Positions 55,110-64,000 of a stretch of 64,000 bases of DNA are shown piece by piece (within the stretch, counting starts at the first letter, position 1; each line of letters opens with the position of its first letter). Origin of the DNA: Enterovirga rhinocerotis (GTDB lineage Bacteria > Pseudomonadota > Alphaproteobacteria > Rhizobiales > Beijerinckiaceae); contig NZ_SNZR01000011.1 in NCBI RefSeq assembly GCF_004363955.1, positions 1,550,001-1,614,000 of the forward strand. The letters are read 5' to 3'. A program made the position numbers and the translations under genes. The notes below the pieces were generated by a model. That model worked only from the letters and a program-made list of their open reading frames with translations. It was not told the DNA's origin and ran no database searches.

Positions 55110-56333
55110 TCAGCAGAAGCGGTCCAGCCGGATGATGCGGCAGGCATCGCCTTCGGCGGCCGCCGGCTCGTGGGGCTTGCGGACGATGAGCGCGTCCGAG
55201 CCTGCGAGCACCGCCACCATCGAGGAATCCTGCCGGCCATGCGCCACGGCGCGGTCGGGCCCGTCCGAGCGGCGTTCCAGACGCGCTCGCATATAGTCCT
55301 GCCGCTGGTCGTTGGTCGGGAGCGCGGCACCGAGGACCGCCGCCTCCGTCGGGTCCTCGCCGGCCGCCGGATCGCCGAGCAGCGCGCGGATCGCAGGCAC
55401 CACGAAGAGGATTCCGCAGACGATCGACGAGACAGGGTTGCCCGGCAGGCCGAGCAGCAGCATCCGGCCGAGACGCCCGTTCATCAGCGGCTTGCCGGGA
55501 CGGAGCGCGACCCGCCAGAAGCCGAGTTCCATGCCGGCCCCCGCCAGCGCCTGCTGGACGAGATCGTGGTCGCCGACCGAGGCGCCTCCGAGGGTGACGA
55601 GAAGATCGGCCTTCGCGGCGCGGGCCGCCTCGATCCGGCGGCCGAGATCGTCGAGGGTGTCGCGCGCGATGCCGAGATCGAGCATCTCGCCTCCCGCGCG
55701 CTCGATCAGCGCACGAAGACCGTACGGGTTCGAGGCGACGATCTGGTCCGGCCCCGGTGTCTCGCCGGGTCGGACGAGTTCGTCGCCCGTCGCGAGCACG
55801 GCGACGCGCGGCCGCCGTCGCACGAGGAGGCTCGCACGACCCGCCGAGGCAGCGAGCGTGATCAGCCGCGCGTCGAGCCGCTGGCCGGCGCGGACAAGCG
55901 TCTCGCCCTGCCGGAAATCGAGCCCGGCCGGGCGGATGTAGCGGCCCGGCGGCTCCTTCGCACGCACGGCGACGGTGTCGTCCGCGGCTTCCGTATCCTC
56001 CTGGATGACGATGGCGTCCGCTCCCTCCGGGATCGGCGCGCCGGTGAAGATGCGGACGGCCTCGCCCGGTCCGACGATTCCGGGATGGCGGCGGCCGGCG
56101 ACGCTCGTGCCGACGACGATCAGGCGCCGCGGGAGGTCGGCGAGGTCCGCCTCGCGCACGGCATAGCCGTCCATCGCGGAGGCGGCGAAGGGAGGCTGGT
56201 CGCGCGTCGCGGCGACGTCTTCGGCGAGGGTCCGGCCGATCGCGTCCGCGAGAGCCACCTCCTCACGTCCGACCGGTCCCTCGATCGAGCCGAAGACCCG
56301 CGCCAGAGCCTCCGCGACCGAGATCATCGCCAT
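55110..56333 (-). CDS. moeA: molybdopterin molybdenumtransferase
   Basis: A 407-residue enzyme that inserts molybdate into molybdopterin-AMP. 'AASAMDGYAVREADL', 'IFTGAPIPEGADAIVIQEDT', 'VLATGDELVRPGETP' and 'LGGASVGDHDLVQQAL' are family blocks, and 'LLLGLPGNPVSSIVCG' is the C-terminal domain signature. It starts 4 bp after moaC. The molybdenum cofactor is used by dehydrogenases and reductases not in this window. Confidence 0.97.
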   Translation of the reverse strand: MAMISVAEALARVFGSIEGPVGREEVALADAIGRTLAEDVAATRDQPPFAASAMDGYAVREADLADLPRRLIVVGTSVAGRRHPGIVGPGEAVRIFTGAPIPEGADAIVIQEDTEAADDTVAVRAKEPPGRYIRPAGLDFRQGETLVRAGQRLDARLITLAASAGRASLLVRRRPRVAVLATGDELVRPGETPGPDQIVASNPYGLRALIERAGGEMLDLGIARDTLDDLGRRIEAARAAKADLLVTLGGASVGDHDLVQQALAGAGMELGFWRVALRPGKPLMNGRLGRMLLLGLPGNPVSSIVCGILFVVPAIRALLGDPAAGEDPTEAAVLGAALPTNDQRQDYMRARLERRSDGPDRAVAHGRQDSSMVAVLAGSDALIVRKPHEPAAAEGDACRIIRLDRFC

Positions 56334-56337
56334 CGCG

Positions 56338-56811
56338 TCAAGCCTCGTAGGTGCCGGACCGGCCGCCGCTCTTGGCGAGAAGCCGGATGCCGTCGATCCG
56401 CATCGCCCGATCGGCCGCCTTGACCATGTCGTAGAGCGTCAGGCAGGCGACGGAGACGGCGGTCAGGGCCTCCATCTCGACGCCCGTCTGGCCCGAGACC
56501 GAGACCTCGGCCTCGACCCGGACGCCCGGCAGGGTGTCGTCGAGACGGCACTCGACCGCGACCTTCGTCAGCAGCAGCGGATGGCAGAGCGGGATCAGAT
56601 CATGCGTGCGCTTCGCCGCCATGATGCCGGCGAGGCGGGCGGTGCCGAGCACGTCCCCCTTCTTGGCATCCCCCGCCCGGATGAGCGCGACCGTCTCCGG
56701 CAGCATCACGATCCGTCCCTCGGCCCGCGCGACGCGCTTCGTCGCCGCCTTGTCCGAGACGTCGACCATGTTGGCCGCGCCGGTACGGTCGAGATGGGTG
56801 AGCTCGGCCAT
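56338..56811 (-). CDS. moaC: cyclic pyranopterin monophosphate synthase
   Basis: A 157-residue enzyme of molybdenum cofactor synthesis, acting after MoaA to form cyclic pyranopterin monophosphate. '[20 protein letters not shown]', '[17 protein letters not shown]' and '[20 protein letters not shown]' are signature segments. It lies between trpC and moeA with gaps of 3 and 4 bp, so the three are in one operon. Confidence 0.97.
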   Translation of the reverse strand: MAELTHLDRTGAANMVDVSDKAATKRVARAEGRIVMLPETVALIRAGDAKKGDVLGTARLAGIMAAKRTHDLIPLCHPLLLTKVAVECRLDDTLPGVRVEAEVSVSGQTGVEMEALTAVSVACLTLYDMVKAADRAMRIDGIRLLAKSGGRSGTYEA

Positions 56812-56814
56812 CGC

Positions 56815-57621
56815 TCAGGCCGCGGCCGGAGACCGCGACAGGAGCCGGCGCGTCGCGGCGGCGACATCCGCCTGCCGCATCAGGCTCTCGCCGACGAGGA
56901 AGGTCTCGATGCCGACCGCGCGCAGCCTGACGATATCCTCGGGCGTCGCGATCCCGCTCTCGCCGACAATCATGCGGTCGGAAGGAATGCGAGGCGCAAG
57001 CCGCTCAGAGGTCGCGAGCGTCACCTCGAAGGTGCGCAGGTTGCGGTTGTTGATGCCGACGAGATCGGCCCCGAGCGCGAGCGCCCGGTCGAGCTCGGGC
57101 TCGTCATGGACCTCGACCAGCACGTCCATGCCGAGGGCCTTCGCCGTGTCCTGGAGCGCCCTCGCCTCCCCGTCCGTCACGGCGGCCATGATGATCAGGA
57201 TGCAATCGGCGCCGAGCACCCGCGCCTCGTGAACCTGGTAGGGCTCGAACAGGAAATCCTTGCGCAAAGCCGGAAGCGAGCAGGCGTCCCGCGCCAGGGC
57301 CAGAAATTCCGGCCGGCCCTGGAAGGACGGCGCGTCGGTCAGAACGGAGAGGCAGGCCGCCCCGCCAGCCTCGTAGGCCCGAGCCAGCGAAGCCGGCTCG
57401 AAATCCTCTCGGATCAGCCCCTTCGACGGGCTGGCCTTCTTGATCTCGGCGATGAGGGCCGGCTCGCCGGCCGCATGCTTCGCCGCGAGAGCGCGGCGGA
57501 AGGGGCGGACGGGCGGCGCCGCGAGAGCGCGCTCGGCCATCCGCGCCTCGGGCACGGCCCGCTTGGCGGCCGCGATCTCCTCGCGCTTGTAGGCGGCGAT
57601 CCGGTCGAGCACGTCGGTCAC
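56815..57621 (-). CDS. trpC: indole-3-glycerol phosphate synthase
   Basis: A 268-residue TIM-barrel enzyme forming indole-3-glycerol phosphate from CdRP in tryptophan synthesis. '[19 protein letters not shown]', '[12 protein letters not shown]', '[15 protein letters not shown]' and '[13 protein letters not shown]' are conserved. It overlaps trpD by four bases. It is not fused to TrpF. Confidence 0.97.
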   Translation of the reverse strand: MTDVLDRIAAYKREEIAAAKRAVPEARMAERALAAPPVRPFRRALAAKHAAGEPALIAEIKKASPSKGLIREDFEPASLARAYEAGGAACLSVLTDAPSFQGRPEFLALARDACSLPALRKDFLFEPYQVHEARVLGADCILIIMAAVTDGEARALQDTAKALGMDVLVEVHDEPELDRALALGADLVGINNRNLRTFEVTLATSERLAPRIPSDRMIVGESGIATPEDIVRLRAVGIETFLVGESLMRQADVAAATRRLLSRSPAAA

Positions 57622-58640
57622 GGCGATACCCTGTTCGAGACCTCGACCAGACGGTCGAGCGTCGCCTTCGCGGCGCCGGTCTCGATCGCGGCGCGGGCCT
57701 TCGCGACCCCCTCGCCGAGATCGGCGGCGACACCCGCCACCGCCAGCGCCGCGCCGGCATTGATGAGGCCGATGTCACGATAGGCCGAGGGCTCGCCGTC
57801 GAGAACGGCGCGGAGCGCCCGGGCATTATGGGCCGGATCGCCCCCCTTGAGGTCGGCCGGCTTCGCACGGGGCAGCCCGACATCTTCCGGCGCCACGGTG
57901 ATCTCGCGGATCTCTCCCCGCTCCAAGATGACGATCTGGGTCGGGCCGGTCGTCGTGATCTCGTCGAGCCCGTCCGAGCCGTGCACCGTCCAGATCACCT
58001 CCGAGCCGAGTTCCTTGAGGGTCTCGGTGAGCGGCCGCATCCAGGCGGTCGAGGGCACGCCGACGAGCTGCCGCTTGACGCCCGCGGGGTTCGAGAGCGG
58101 GCCGAGGAAGTTGAACAGGGTCCGGGTGCCGAGTTCGGACCGGACCGGCGCCACATGGCGCATCGAGGCGTGGTGCGTCTGGGCGAACAGAAAGGCGAGC
58201 CCGACCTCCGCAAGGCAGGTCTCCAGCGCATCGGCCGGCAGGCCGATCTTGACGCCGAGGGCCGTGAGCACGTCCGCAGCGCCCGATTTCGAGGAGGCCG
58301 CGCGGTTGCCGTGCTTGGCGACCGGCACGCCGCAACTCGCAACGATAATCGCGGCGAGGGTCGAGATATTGTAGCTGCCCGCGCCGTCCCCGCCCGTCCC
58401 GACGATGTCGATGGCATTCGGCGGCGCCGCGACGCGCGTCATGCGGCTGCGCATCGCCTCGACGGCGCCGACGATTTCCGGCAGCGCCTCGCCGCGCACG
58501 CGCAATCCCATCAGGAACGCGCCCGCCTGGGCATGCGTCACCTCCCCCGAGAGCAGCGTCTCAAAGGCGTCGCGCGCTTCTTCGCGAGTCAGCGCGGCGC
58601 CGGTCGCGATCTTGCCGAGATGGGGCTTGAACGAGTCCAT
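57618..58640 (-). CDS. trpD: anthranilate phosphoribosyltransferase
   Basis: A 340-residue enzyme joining anthranilate to PRPP. '[20 protein letters not shown]' binds PRPP, '[18 protein letters not shown]' follows, and '[16 protein letters not shown]' is the C-terminal block. It is the first gene of the trpD-trpC-moaC-moeA run; trpG is not just upstream. A cytochrome b-like gene is next upstream, 56 bp away. Confidence 0.97.
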   Translation of the reverse strand: MDSFKPHLGKIATGAALTREEARDAFETLLSGEVTHAQAGAFLMGLRVRGEALPEIVGAVEAMRSRMTRVAAPPNAIDIVGTGGDGAGSYNISTLAAIIVASCGVPVAKHGNRAASSKSGAADVLTALGVKIGLPADALETCLAEVGLAFLFAQTHHASMRHVAPVRSELGTRTLFNFLGPLSNPAGVKRQLVGVPSTAWMRPLTETLKELGSEVIWTVHGSDGLDEITTTGPTQIVILERGEIREITVAPEDVGLPRAKPADLKGGDPAHNARALRAVLDGEPSAYRDIGLINAGAALAVAGVAADLGEGVAKARAAIETGAAKATLDRLVEVSNRVSP

Positions 58641-58696
58641 GGCGGCTCAATGCACGCCGGACGCGCGGTTGTCACGGGCGAACGGACGCCGCGCGC

Positions 58697-59431
58697 TCAG
58701 AACGGCAGCTTGCCGCCGAACGAGGCGACGGTGCCGAAGACGATGGCCGCAGCCAGGACGAGGCAGACGAGCGCACGCAGCCAGACGTGAGAGGCCGGGA
58801 CCATCTCCGGCTGGTCGGCATAATCCGCCGCGGGCTTCCGGCCCGTGACCATCGCGCGCACGAGCGGATCGCGCTTCACCCCCTCATAGAGCAGGTTCAC
58901 CACGACGTGGACGACCGCGAAACCGAGGAAGAGGTAGAAGCCCTGGTGGTGCCAGCGTGACAAGGTCCGCTGGACCGGCGTCGGATCGCCGAAATCGAGA
59001 TTGGCGAAGGGGCCGCCGCTGATCCCGTTGGAGTCGACCGTGAACAAGCCGCTGATGGCCTGCGCCGCCACGAACAGCAGCAGCACGACGATCATCCAGC
59101 CGCCGAGCGGGTTGTGACCGAGATAGCGCCGCGCCCGTCCGGTGACGAGGGCGCCGCCATAGGCCAGCGCGGACCAGGGCCAGGTGATCCAGGCCCCGAA
59201 GCGCGCGGTCGAGGAACCGGCGAAGCCCCAGAGGATGCGGAACGTGACGAGGATCAGCGCGGCATAGCCGTTCCAGATATGCCATGTCAGCGCGGCATCG
59301 CCGATCTGATAGGTCAGGTATCCGATCGCCACCGATGCGACGAGCGCCCATTTGAACAGCCGCGTCGGGCCATCCCATGCGCGCACGCTGTGGCGGGCGC
59401 CGGACGCCGTGCGGCGAGGGGCAGCGCTCAC
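58697..59431 (-). CDS. cytochrome b561-like membrane protein
   Basis: A 244-residue di-haem membrane cytochrome of the Ni/Fe-hydrogenase b-type/cytochrome b561 fold. Candidate haem histidines are in 'LTWHIWNGYAAL' and 'RWHHQGFYLFLGFAVVHV'. At least four hydrophobic helices are visible. It is 14 bp downstream of the cytochrome c' gene, a pairing seen repeatedly in proteobacteria, which suggests electron transfer between membrane and periplasmic haem protein. Confidence 0.9.
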   Translation of the reverse strand: MSAAPRRTASGARHSVRAWDGPTRLFKWALVASVAIGYLTYQIGDAALTWHIWNGYAALILVTFRILWGFAGSSTARFGAWITWPWSALAYGGALVTGRARRYLGHNPLGGWMIVVLLLFVAAQAISGLFTVDSNGISGGPFANLDFGDPTPVQRTLSRWHHQGFYLFLGFAVVHVVVNLLYEGVKRDPLVRAMVTGRKPAADYADQPEMVPASHVWLRALVCLVLAAAIVFGTVASFGGKLPF

Positions 59432-59445
59432 CCCGCCGTCTCCGC

Positions 59446-59880
59446 TCAGGTCTTGATGCGATAGACCTCGTGGCAGCCGCGACAGGAGCGCATGACGGAG
59501 CCGAACGACGCCTTGAAGCTGCCGAGGTCCTTCGTGTCCTCCGCCGCCTTCCGGATATCCGCACCCCAGGCGTCGAACTTCGCCTTGAACTCCGCCGGGC
59601 TCTCCCAGATCTTCGGGCTCGCCGACGTGCCGCCGCCGGTCTTGGACGTCTCGGGGTAATAGGTGTGGAAGGTCTCGGCTGCCGTCGCGTAGGTCTTCAG
59701 GACGTCCTGCGCCTTGGCGAGATCGAAGGGCGTTTCGCCCTTGACCATCTCCACCCCCGCCTTGGTGGCGGCGCCGACCCCCTTCATGACGTCGCGCCTT
59801 TGCGCGATCGGGTCCGTCTGAGCGACGACGACGGTGGCGAGCCCGAGAAGGACAGCCGTGGTCAACACGAAGCGGGTCAT
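59446..59880 (-). CDS. cytochrome c'-type protein
   Basis: A 144-residue periplasmic four-helix-bundle cytochrome. Signal peptide MTRFVLTTAVLLGLATVVVA is followed by 'QTDPIAQRRDVMKGVGAATK'. The haem site is near the C-terminus, 'CRGCHEVYRIK', as in cytochrome c'. Such proteins bind NO or CO or carry electrons. It is transcribed with the cytochrome b561-like gene. Confidence 0.94.
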   Translation of the reverse strand: MTRFVLTTAVLLGLATVVVAQTDPIAQRRDVMKGVGAATKAGVEMVKGETPFDLAKAQDVLKTYATAAETFHTYYPETSKTGGGTSASPKIWESPAEFKAKFDAWGADIRKAAEDTKDLGSFKASFGSVMRSCRGCHEVYRIKT

Positions 59881-60131
59881 GAACGATCCTCGAGCCAGGG
59901 CGGCGATGACGAAGACGCTACCTGTCTCGAATTATTCCAGATCGATTCTGATTATCCAAGCCCGATATCGGCTGTGTCCGGCGGACCACCGCCGACCGCC
60001 GCGGTCTCGCGCCTATCGGGATCGAACCAGATATCCGCACCGGGATGTGGCCCGCGACGATCACCCTCGCGCCGCCTGATCGGCGGCGTTCCCTGCGGCT
60101 CGAACCGCCGGGACGCCGCCGCTCGCTACCG

Positions 60132-63100
60132 TCAGTGAGCCCCTTGCGGCACCGATCCCGGGCTCGGAGCCGGCCCGTCCGACGGCGGCTCCTGGGACGG
60201 GGGCGGAGATTTCCGCTTCCCGAGATTACCGAACCAGATCATCGTCGTGCGGATCACGATGTAGAAGACCGGCGTCAGGAACAATCCGAACACGGTCGCC
60301 CCGCTCATGCCGAAGAACACGGCCGTGCCGAGAGCCTGCCGCATCTCGGCGCCGGGACCGGTCGCGATCACCAGCGGCACGACGCCGAGAATGAAGGCGA
60401 AGGCCGTCATCAGGATCGGGCGAAGCCTCAGGCGGGCCGCCTCGACGACGGCCGGCACGGGAGCCTTGTTCTCGAGCTCCTCGATCTGCTTGGCGAACTC
60501 GACGATCAGGATCGCGTTCTTCGCCGCTAGGCCGATCAGTACGACGAGGCCGATCTGGGTCAGGACGTTGTTGTCCATCCCCCGGAGCCCGACGCCTGCC
60601 AGCGCCGCGAGAACGCCCGTCGGCACGACGAGAATGATCGCGAGCGGCAGCGACCAGCTTTCGTACTGGGCTGAGAGAACGAGAAACACGAACAGCACGC
60701 CGAGGGCGAAGACGTAGATCGCCGTGTTCCCGACGGCCCGCTCCTGGAATGCGAGCTCCGTCCATTCGTAACCCAGCGTGTCCGGGAGGCGGGCGGCGAG
60801 GCCCTCCATCGCCGAGAGCGCGGTGCCGGACGATACGCCAGGCGCCGAGTCACCCTGGATCGGCACGGCGGTGTACATGTTGTAGCGCTGCACGAGATCC
60901 GCGCCGGCCACGTCGGTGATATCGACGAGCGAGCCGAGCGGCACGAGCGCGCCGTTGGACGAGCGGACCTTCAGCCGCAAAATGTCCTGGCGCTCGGTCC
61001 TGAAGCGGTCGTCGGCCTGAATTCTGACCTGATAGACACGACCGAACACGTTGAAATCGTTGACGTAAGCGCCACCCAGATTGACCTGGAGGGTATTGAA
61101 GATGTTCGACAGCGGCACGTCGAGCATCCGCGCCTTGGTCCGATCGATGTTCAGATAGATCTGCGGCGTGTTGTTGCCGAAGGTCGTGAAGACGCGGCTC
61201 AGGTTCGGGTTCTGGTTCGCCTGGCCGATGACCTCCCCGGCGGACGCCAGAAGGGCTCCGAGACCGGCGCCGGTGCGGTCCTGCAGCATCATCTTGAAGC
61301 CGCCGGCATTGCCGAGGCCGCGAACGGGCGGCGGCGGCAGCGCGAAGATCATGGCCTCCTGGATCACCGACAGGCGCATGATCACCTGGCCTGCGATCGC
61401 ACCCGCGGCGAGGTTCGGCGTCTTGCGCTGTTCGAACGGCTTGAGCGGCAGGAACATCACGCCGCCGTTGGTCGCGTTCGTGAAGGTCGCCCCGTTGAAC
61501 CCGGAGATGCTGATGATGCTCTCGATCCCCGGCACGTCCGCGATGATCTTCTCGGCCTGCTTCATCACCTCCTCGGTGCGGTTCAGCGAGGCGCCATCGG
61601 GCAGCTGGACGACGGCGATCAGGTAGCCCTGATCCTGAGCGGGGATGAAGCCGGTCGGGGTCGTCCGCGCGAGGTACACGGTCGTCGCGATCATCGCCGC
61701 GTAGACGCCGAGCATAACCAGCCGCATGAAGACGCTGGACACGAGGAACCGGACCAGCGCCGCATAGCCGTTCGAGAAGACGTCGAACGTCTTGTTGAAG
61801 CCGTTCGCCAAGGCGGCGCCCCAGCGCGCGAGGAAGAAGCGGGGCTTATGGTGCTCGCCCCGATGGGGCTTCAGCAGCAGAGCGCAGAGCGCCGGCGACA
61901 GCGTCAGGGAGTTGAGCGCCGAAATGACCGTCGCCACGGCGATCGTCAGGGCAAACTGGCGGTAGAACTGACCCGAGATGCCGGGAATGAAGGCGGTCGG
62001 GATGAACACGGCGGACAGCACGAGCGCGATCGCGATCACCGCGCTTCCGACCTCGTCCATGGTCACGTGGGCAGCCTCGCGCGGCGTCTTCCCGTCTGCG
62101 ATCTGACGCTCGACGTTCTCCACCACGACGATGGCGTCGTCGACGACGATGCCGATCGCGAGCACCAACCCGAACAGCGACAAGCTGTTCAACGAGAAGC
62201 CGAATGCGCTCATCAGCGCGAAGGTGCCGATGAGCGAGACCGGAATCGCGACGATCGGGATGATCGCGGTGCGCCAGCTCTGGAGGAAGACGAGAATGAC
62301 GATGATGACCAGGATCACCGCCTCGCCGAGAGTCTTGTAGACCTCGAACACCGATTGCTCGACGAAGGTCGTCGGATTGTACGCGATCTTGTACTCGAGC
62401 CCCTTGGGGAACTGCAGCTGAAGCTGCTGCATCTTCGCGATGATGGCTTCGGCCGCCGCGATCGCATTCGTTCCGGGGCGCTGGAAGATGCCGATGCCGA
62501 TCGCGGGTTTGCCGTCGAGGTAGGACCCCGTCGTGTAATCGCGCGCGCCGAGTTCGACCCGGCCGAGTTCCCTCAAGCGGACGAGGCGTCCGTCCACCGC
62601 CTTGACGATGATGTCCTGGAACTGATTGACGCTGTGGAACCGACCCTGGGTCTGGACGATGAGCTGGAACGCGCTGCCCTGGGGGGTCGGAGGTCCGCCG
62701 AGCGCGCCGCCGGCCACCTGAATGTTCTGCTCCTGCAGCGCAGCGGTGACGTCGGTCGTCGATAGCCGGTAGGCGGCGAGCTTGTTCGGATCGAGCCAGA
62801 TCCGCATCGAGTATTCGCGCGCGCCGAACACGGTCACGTCGCCGACGCCTTCGAGGCGGATCAGCTCGTCGCGAACGCGGATCAGCGCGTAGTTCGAGAT
62901 GTAGAGCTGGTCGAAGCTGTCGTCGGGCGACAGCATGTGGACGACCATCAGGAAGTCCGACGACGCCTTGCGGGTGACGACGCCGAGCGAGCGCACCTCA
63001 GCCGGCAGGCGCGGCGTCGCCGTGGCGACGCGGTTCTGGACGAGCACGTTCGCCTGATCGAGATTGGTACCCGGCTTGAACGTGATCGTCAGCTGCATCG

Positions 63101-63365
63101 CGCCGTCGGCGCTCGAATACGAGGACATGTACAACATGTCCTCGACGCCGTTGATCTCCTGCTCGATCGGCGTCGCCACGGTTGCGGCGACCGTCTCCGC
63201 ATTCGCCCCCGGATAGGTCGCACGGACGGTGATCGTCGGCGGCGCGATCTCCGGGTACTGCGCGATCGGCAGACGCGTGTAGGAGACGTAGCCGACGAGG
63301 ACGAGGACGATCGAAAGGACCGATGCGAAGATCGGCCGATCGACGAAGAAGTGGGCGAAGCGCAT
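60132..63365 (-). CDS. RND (HAE1) multidrug efflux permease
   Basis: A 1077-residue AcrB/MexF-like inner-membrane transporter, proton-driven, working as a trimer with an adaptor and outer-membrane channel. 'FFVDRPIFASVLSIVLVL' starts the first helix, 'VVDDAIVVVENVERQIADG' carries the proton-relay aspartates, and 'NNVLTQIGLVVLIGLAAKNA' is in the second half. It directly follows the adaptor gene, with its start codon one base after the adaptor stop. A TetR-like regulator or outer-membrane gene is not visible in this window. Confidence 0.96.
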   Translation of the reverse strand: MRFAHFFVDRPIFASVLSIVLVLVGYVSYTRLPIAQYPEIAPPTITVRATYPGANAETVAATVATPIEQEINGVEDMLYMSSYSSADGAMQLTITFKPGTNLDQANVLVQNRVATATPRLPAEVRSLGVVTRKASSDFLMVVHMLSPDDSFDQLYISNYALIRVRDELIRLEGVGDVTVFGAREYSMRIWLDPNKLAAYRLSTTDVTAALQEQNIQVAGGALGGPPTPQGSAFQLIVQTQGRFHSVNQFQDIIVKAVDGRLVRLRELGRVELGARDYTTGSYLDGKPAIGIGIFQRPGTNAIAAAEAIIAKMQQLQLQFPKGLEYKIAYNPTTFVEQSVFEVYKTLGEAVILVIIVILVFLQSWRTAIIPIVAIPVSLIGTFALMSAFGFSLNSLSLFGLVLAIGIVVDDAIVVVENVERQIADGKTPREAAHVTMDEVGSAVIAIALVLSAVFIPTAFIPGISGQFYRQFALTIAVATVISALNSLTLSPALCALLLKPHRGEHHKPRFFLARWGAALANGFNKTFDVFSNGYAALVRFLVSSVFMRLVMLGVYAAMIATTVYLARTTPTGFIPAQDQGYLIAVVQLPDGASLNRTEEVMKQAEKIIADVPGIESIISISGFNGATFTNATNGGVMFLPLKPFEQRKTPNLAAGAIAGQVIMRLSVIQEAMIFALPPPPVRGLGNAGGFKMMLQDRTGAGLGALLASAGEVIGQANQNPNLSRVFTTFGNNTPQIYLNIDRTKARMLDVPLSNIFNTLQVNLGGAYVNDFNVFGRVYQVRIQADDRFRTERQDILRLKVRSSNGALVPLGSLVDITDVAGADLVQRYNMYTAVPIQGDSAPGVSSGTALSAMEGLAARLPDTLGYEWTELAFQERAVGNTAIYVFALGVLFVFLVLSAQYESWSLPLAIILVVPTGVLAALAGVGLRGMDNNVLTQIGLVVLIGLAAKNAILIVEFAKQIEELENKAPVPAVVEAARLRLRPILMTAFAFILGVVPLVIATGPGAEMRQALGTAVFFGMSGATVFGLFLTPVFYIVIRTTMIWFGNLGKRKSPPPSQEPPSDGPAPSPGSVPQGAH

Positions 63366-64000
63366 TTACTGACCGTTCACCGCTTTCACGGGCGGCAGTT
63401 CCTGCCGTTCCGGAGTGACCTTGATGCCAGGCCGAACCCGCTGCAGACCGTTGACGACGATCGTCTCGTCGCCGGTCAGGCCGCTCCGGATGAGCCGGTA
63501 GCCGTCGATGCGCGGACCAGGTCGAACGACCTTTGCCGACACGGTGCCATCACCGGCGACGACCCAGACGAATCTCCGGTCCTGGTCGGTCGCGATCGCC
63601 TCATCGGGGATGAGGACGCCTCGATGGGGCGGAGACCCCGTCACCTGAACCCGCCCGAACAGGCCGGGCACGAGCAACAGGTCCTTGTTCTCGGCGATCA
63701 CGCGCGCCTGGATCGTGCCGCTCGCCTGATCGATCCGGTTGTCGATGAAGTCCATCTTGGCGGGGCGCTTGAACTCACGCTCGCCGGTCAGCGCCAAGAG
63801 CGCGTCCGAGGTCGGCTCGTTGCCCGATTGGCGGGCCATCAGCAGGACGCGCGAATAGGCGAGGTACGACCTCTCGTCGACATCGAAATAGAAATAGATC
63901 GGATCCATCGTCACGATGTTGGTCAGCAACGTATCGTTCGCGTTGACGAGGTTTCCGACCGAGATGTTTCGTCGGCTGATCCGGCCGGAGACCGGCGCCT
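63366..64000 (-). CDS. RND efflux periplasmic adaptor, N-terminus outside window
   Basis: The minus strand stays open to the window edge: 'SGRISRRNISVGNLVNANDT' precedes 'LLTNIVTMDPIYFYFDVDER'. This is the lipoyl/beta-barrel region of an AcrA/MexA-type membrane fusion protein. The C-terminal part has 'VLIPDEAIATDQDRRFVWVV' and 'GETDETIVVNGLQRVRPG'-like sequence. It links the RND permease to the outer-membrane channel. Its true start lies beyond 64000; an apparent start at 63929 is internal. Confidence 0.92.
   Translation of the reverse strand, partial: APVSGRISRRNISVGNLVNANDTLLTNIVTMDPIYFYFDVDERSYLAYSRVLLMARQSGNEPTSDALLALTGEREFKRPAKMDFIDNRIDQASGTIQARVIAENKDLLLVPGLFGRVQVTGSPPHRGVLIPDEAIATDQDRRFVWVVAGDGTVSAKVVRPGPRIDGYRLIRSGLTGDETIVVNGLQRVRPGIKVTPERQELPPVKAVNGQ

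Overview
The window is GC-rich DNA of an alphaproteobacterium, most likely Hyphomicrobiales (Rhizobiales). The gene content supports this: divK-pleD, glnB-glnA, the trpDC-moaC-moeA order, a two-subunit glycyl-tRNA synthetase, a phasin, an EipB-like DUF1849 protein, DUF3572-dinB, and Irr/ICE-like iron boxes before bfd and bfr. It reads as ordinary chromosome. There is no CRISPR array, insertion sequence or prophage. Two genes are cut by the window ends: an acetyltransferase at 1-967 and an RND adaptor at 63366-64000.

Layout. 1-8.3 kb: a CelD/BcsL-like acyltransferase divergent from a polysaccharide deacetylase, a TTT solute receptor divergent from ilvD, a class V aminotransferase, a PCMT-like methyltransferase and a P1-family peptidase. 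8.6-15.9 kb: rpe, purB, a secreted EF-hand protein, a CDF metal exporter, an L,D-transpeptidase and a methyltransferase. 16-17.5 kb: the iron-storage cluster bfd, bfr and dps. 17.6-21.6 kb: a GNAT gene, a large PAS histidine kinase and a phasin; the GNAT and phasin promoters share a TGC-rich element. 21.6-28 kb: glyQ, an unknown gene and glyS, then tRNA methyltransferase and DUF2007 genes and a polyprenyl diphosphate synthase. 28-29.8 kb: a small islet of lower GC with a broken XRE-type regulator and an orphan gene, on the 3' side of tRNA-Phe.

29.8-34.4 kb: a minus-strand train of Atm1-type ABC exporter, psd, pssA, maf, yacG and tRNA-Phe, with overlapping start and stop codons. 34.4-39.3 kb: a LysM protein, a LOG phosphoribohydrolase, a secreted protein, a YcxB-like protein and the NAD(P)HX repair enzyme. 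39.4-46.6 kb: glnB-glnA, a CBS/CNNM protein, rnr, DUF983, Nudix and rpmG. 47-55 kb: two small unknown genes, divK-pleD divergent from DUF3572-dinB, an EipB-like gene, then RidA, UgpQ, FemAB-like and HIT genes. 55-64 kb, all on the minus strand: RND efflux adaptor and permease, a cytochrome c' with a cytochrome b561-like partner, and trpD-trpC-moaC-moeA.

The most unusual signals are these: four 16-bp units plus an inverted copy at 7184-7259; a palindromic repeat that appears to be translated inside GlyS; a TGC-rich operator shared by the phasin and a GNAT gene; a maf gene with no usable ATG, GTG or TTG start; a 10-bp palindrome that gives the ends of both dinB and eipB; and the islet beside tRNA-Phe. 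I saw no clear new multi-gene system. All family assignments come from reading motifs by eye; no database was searched.
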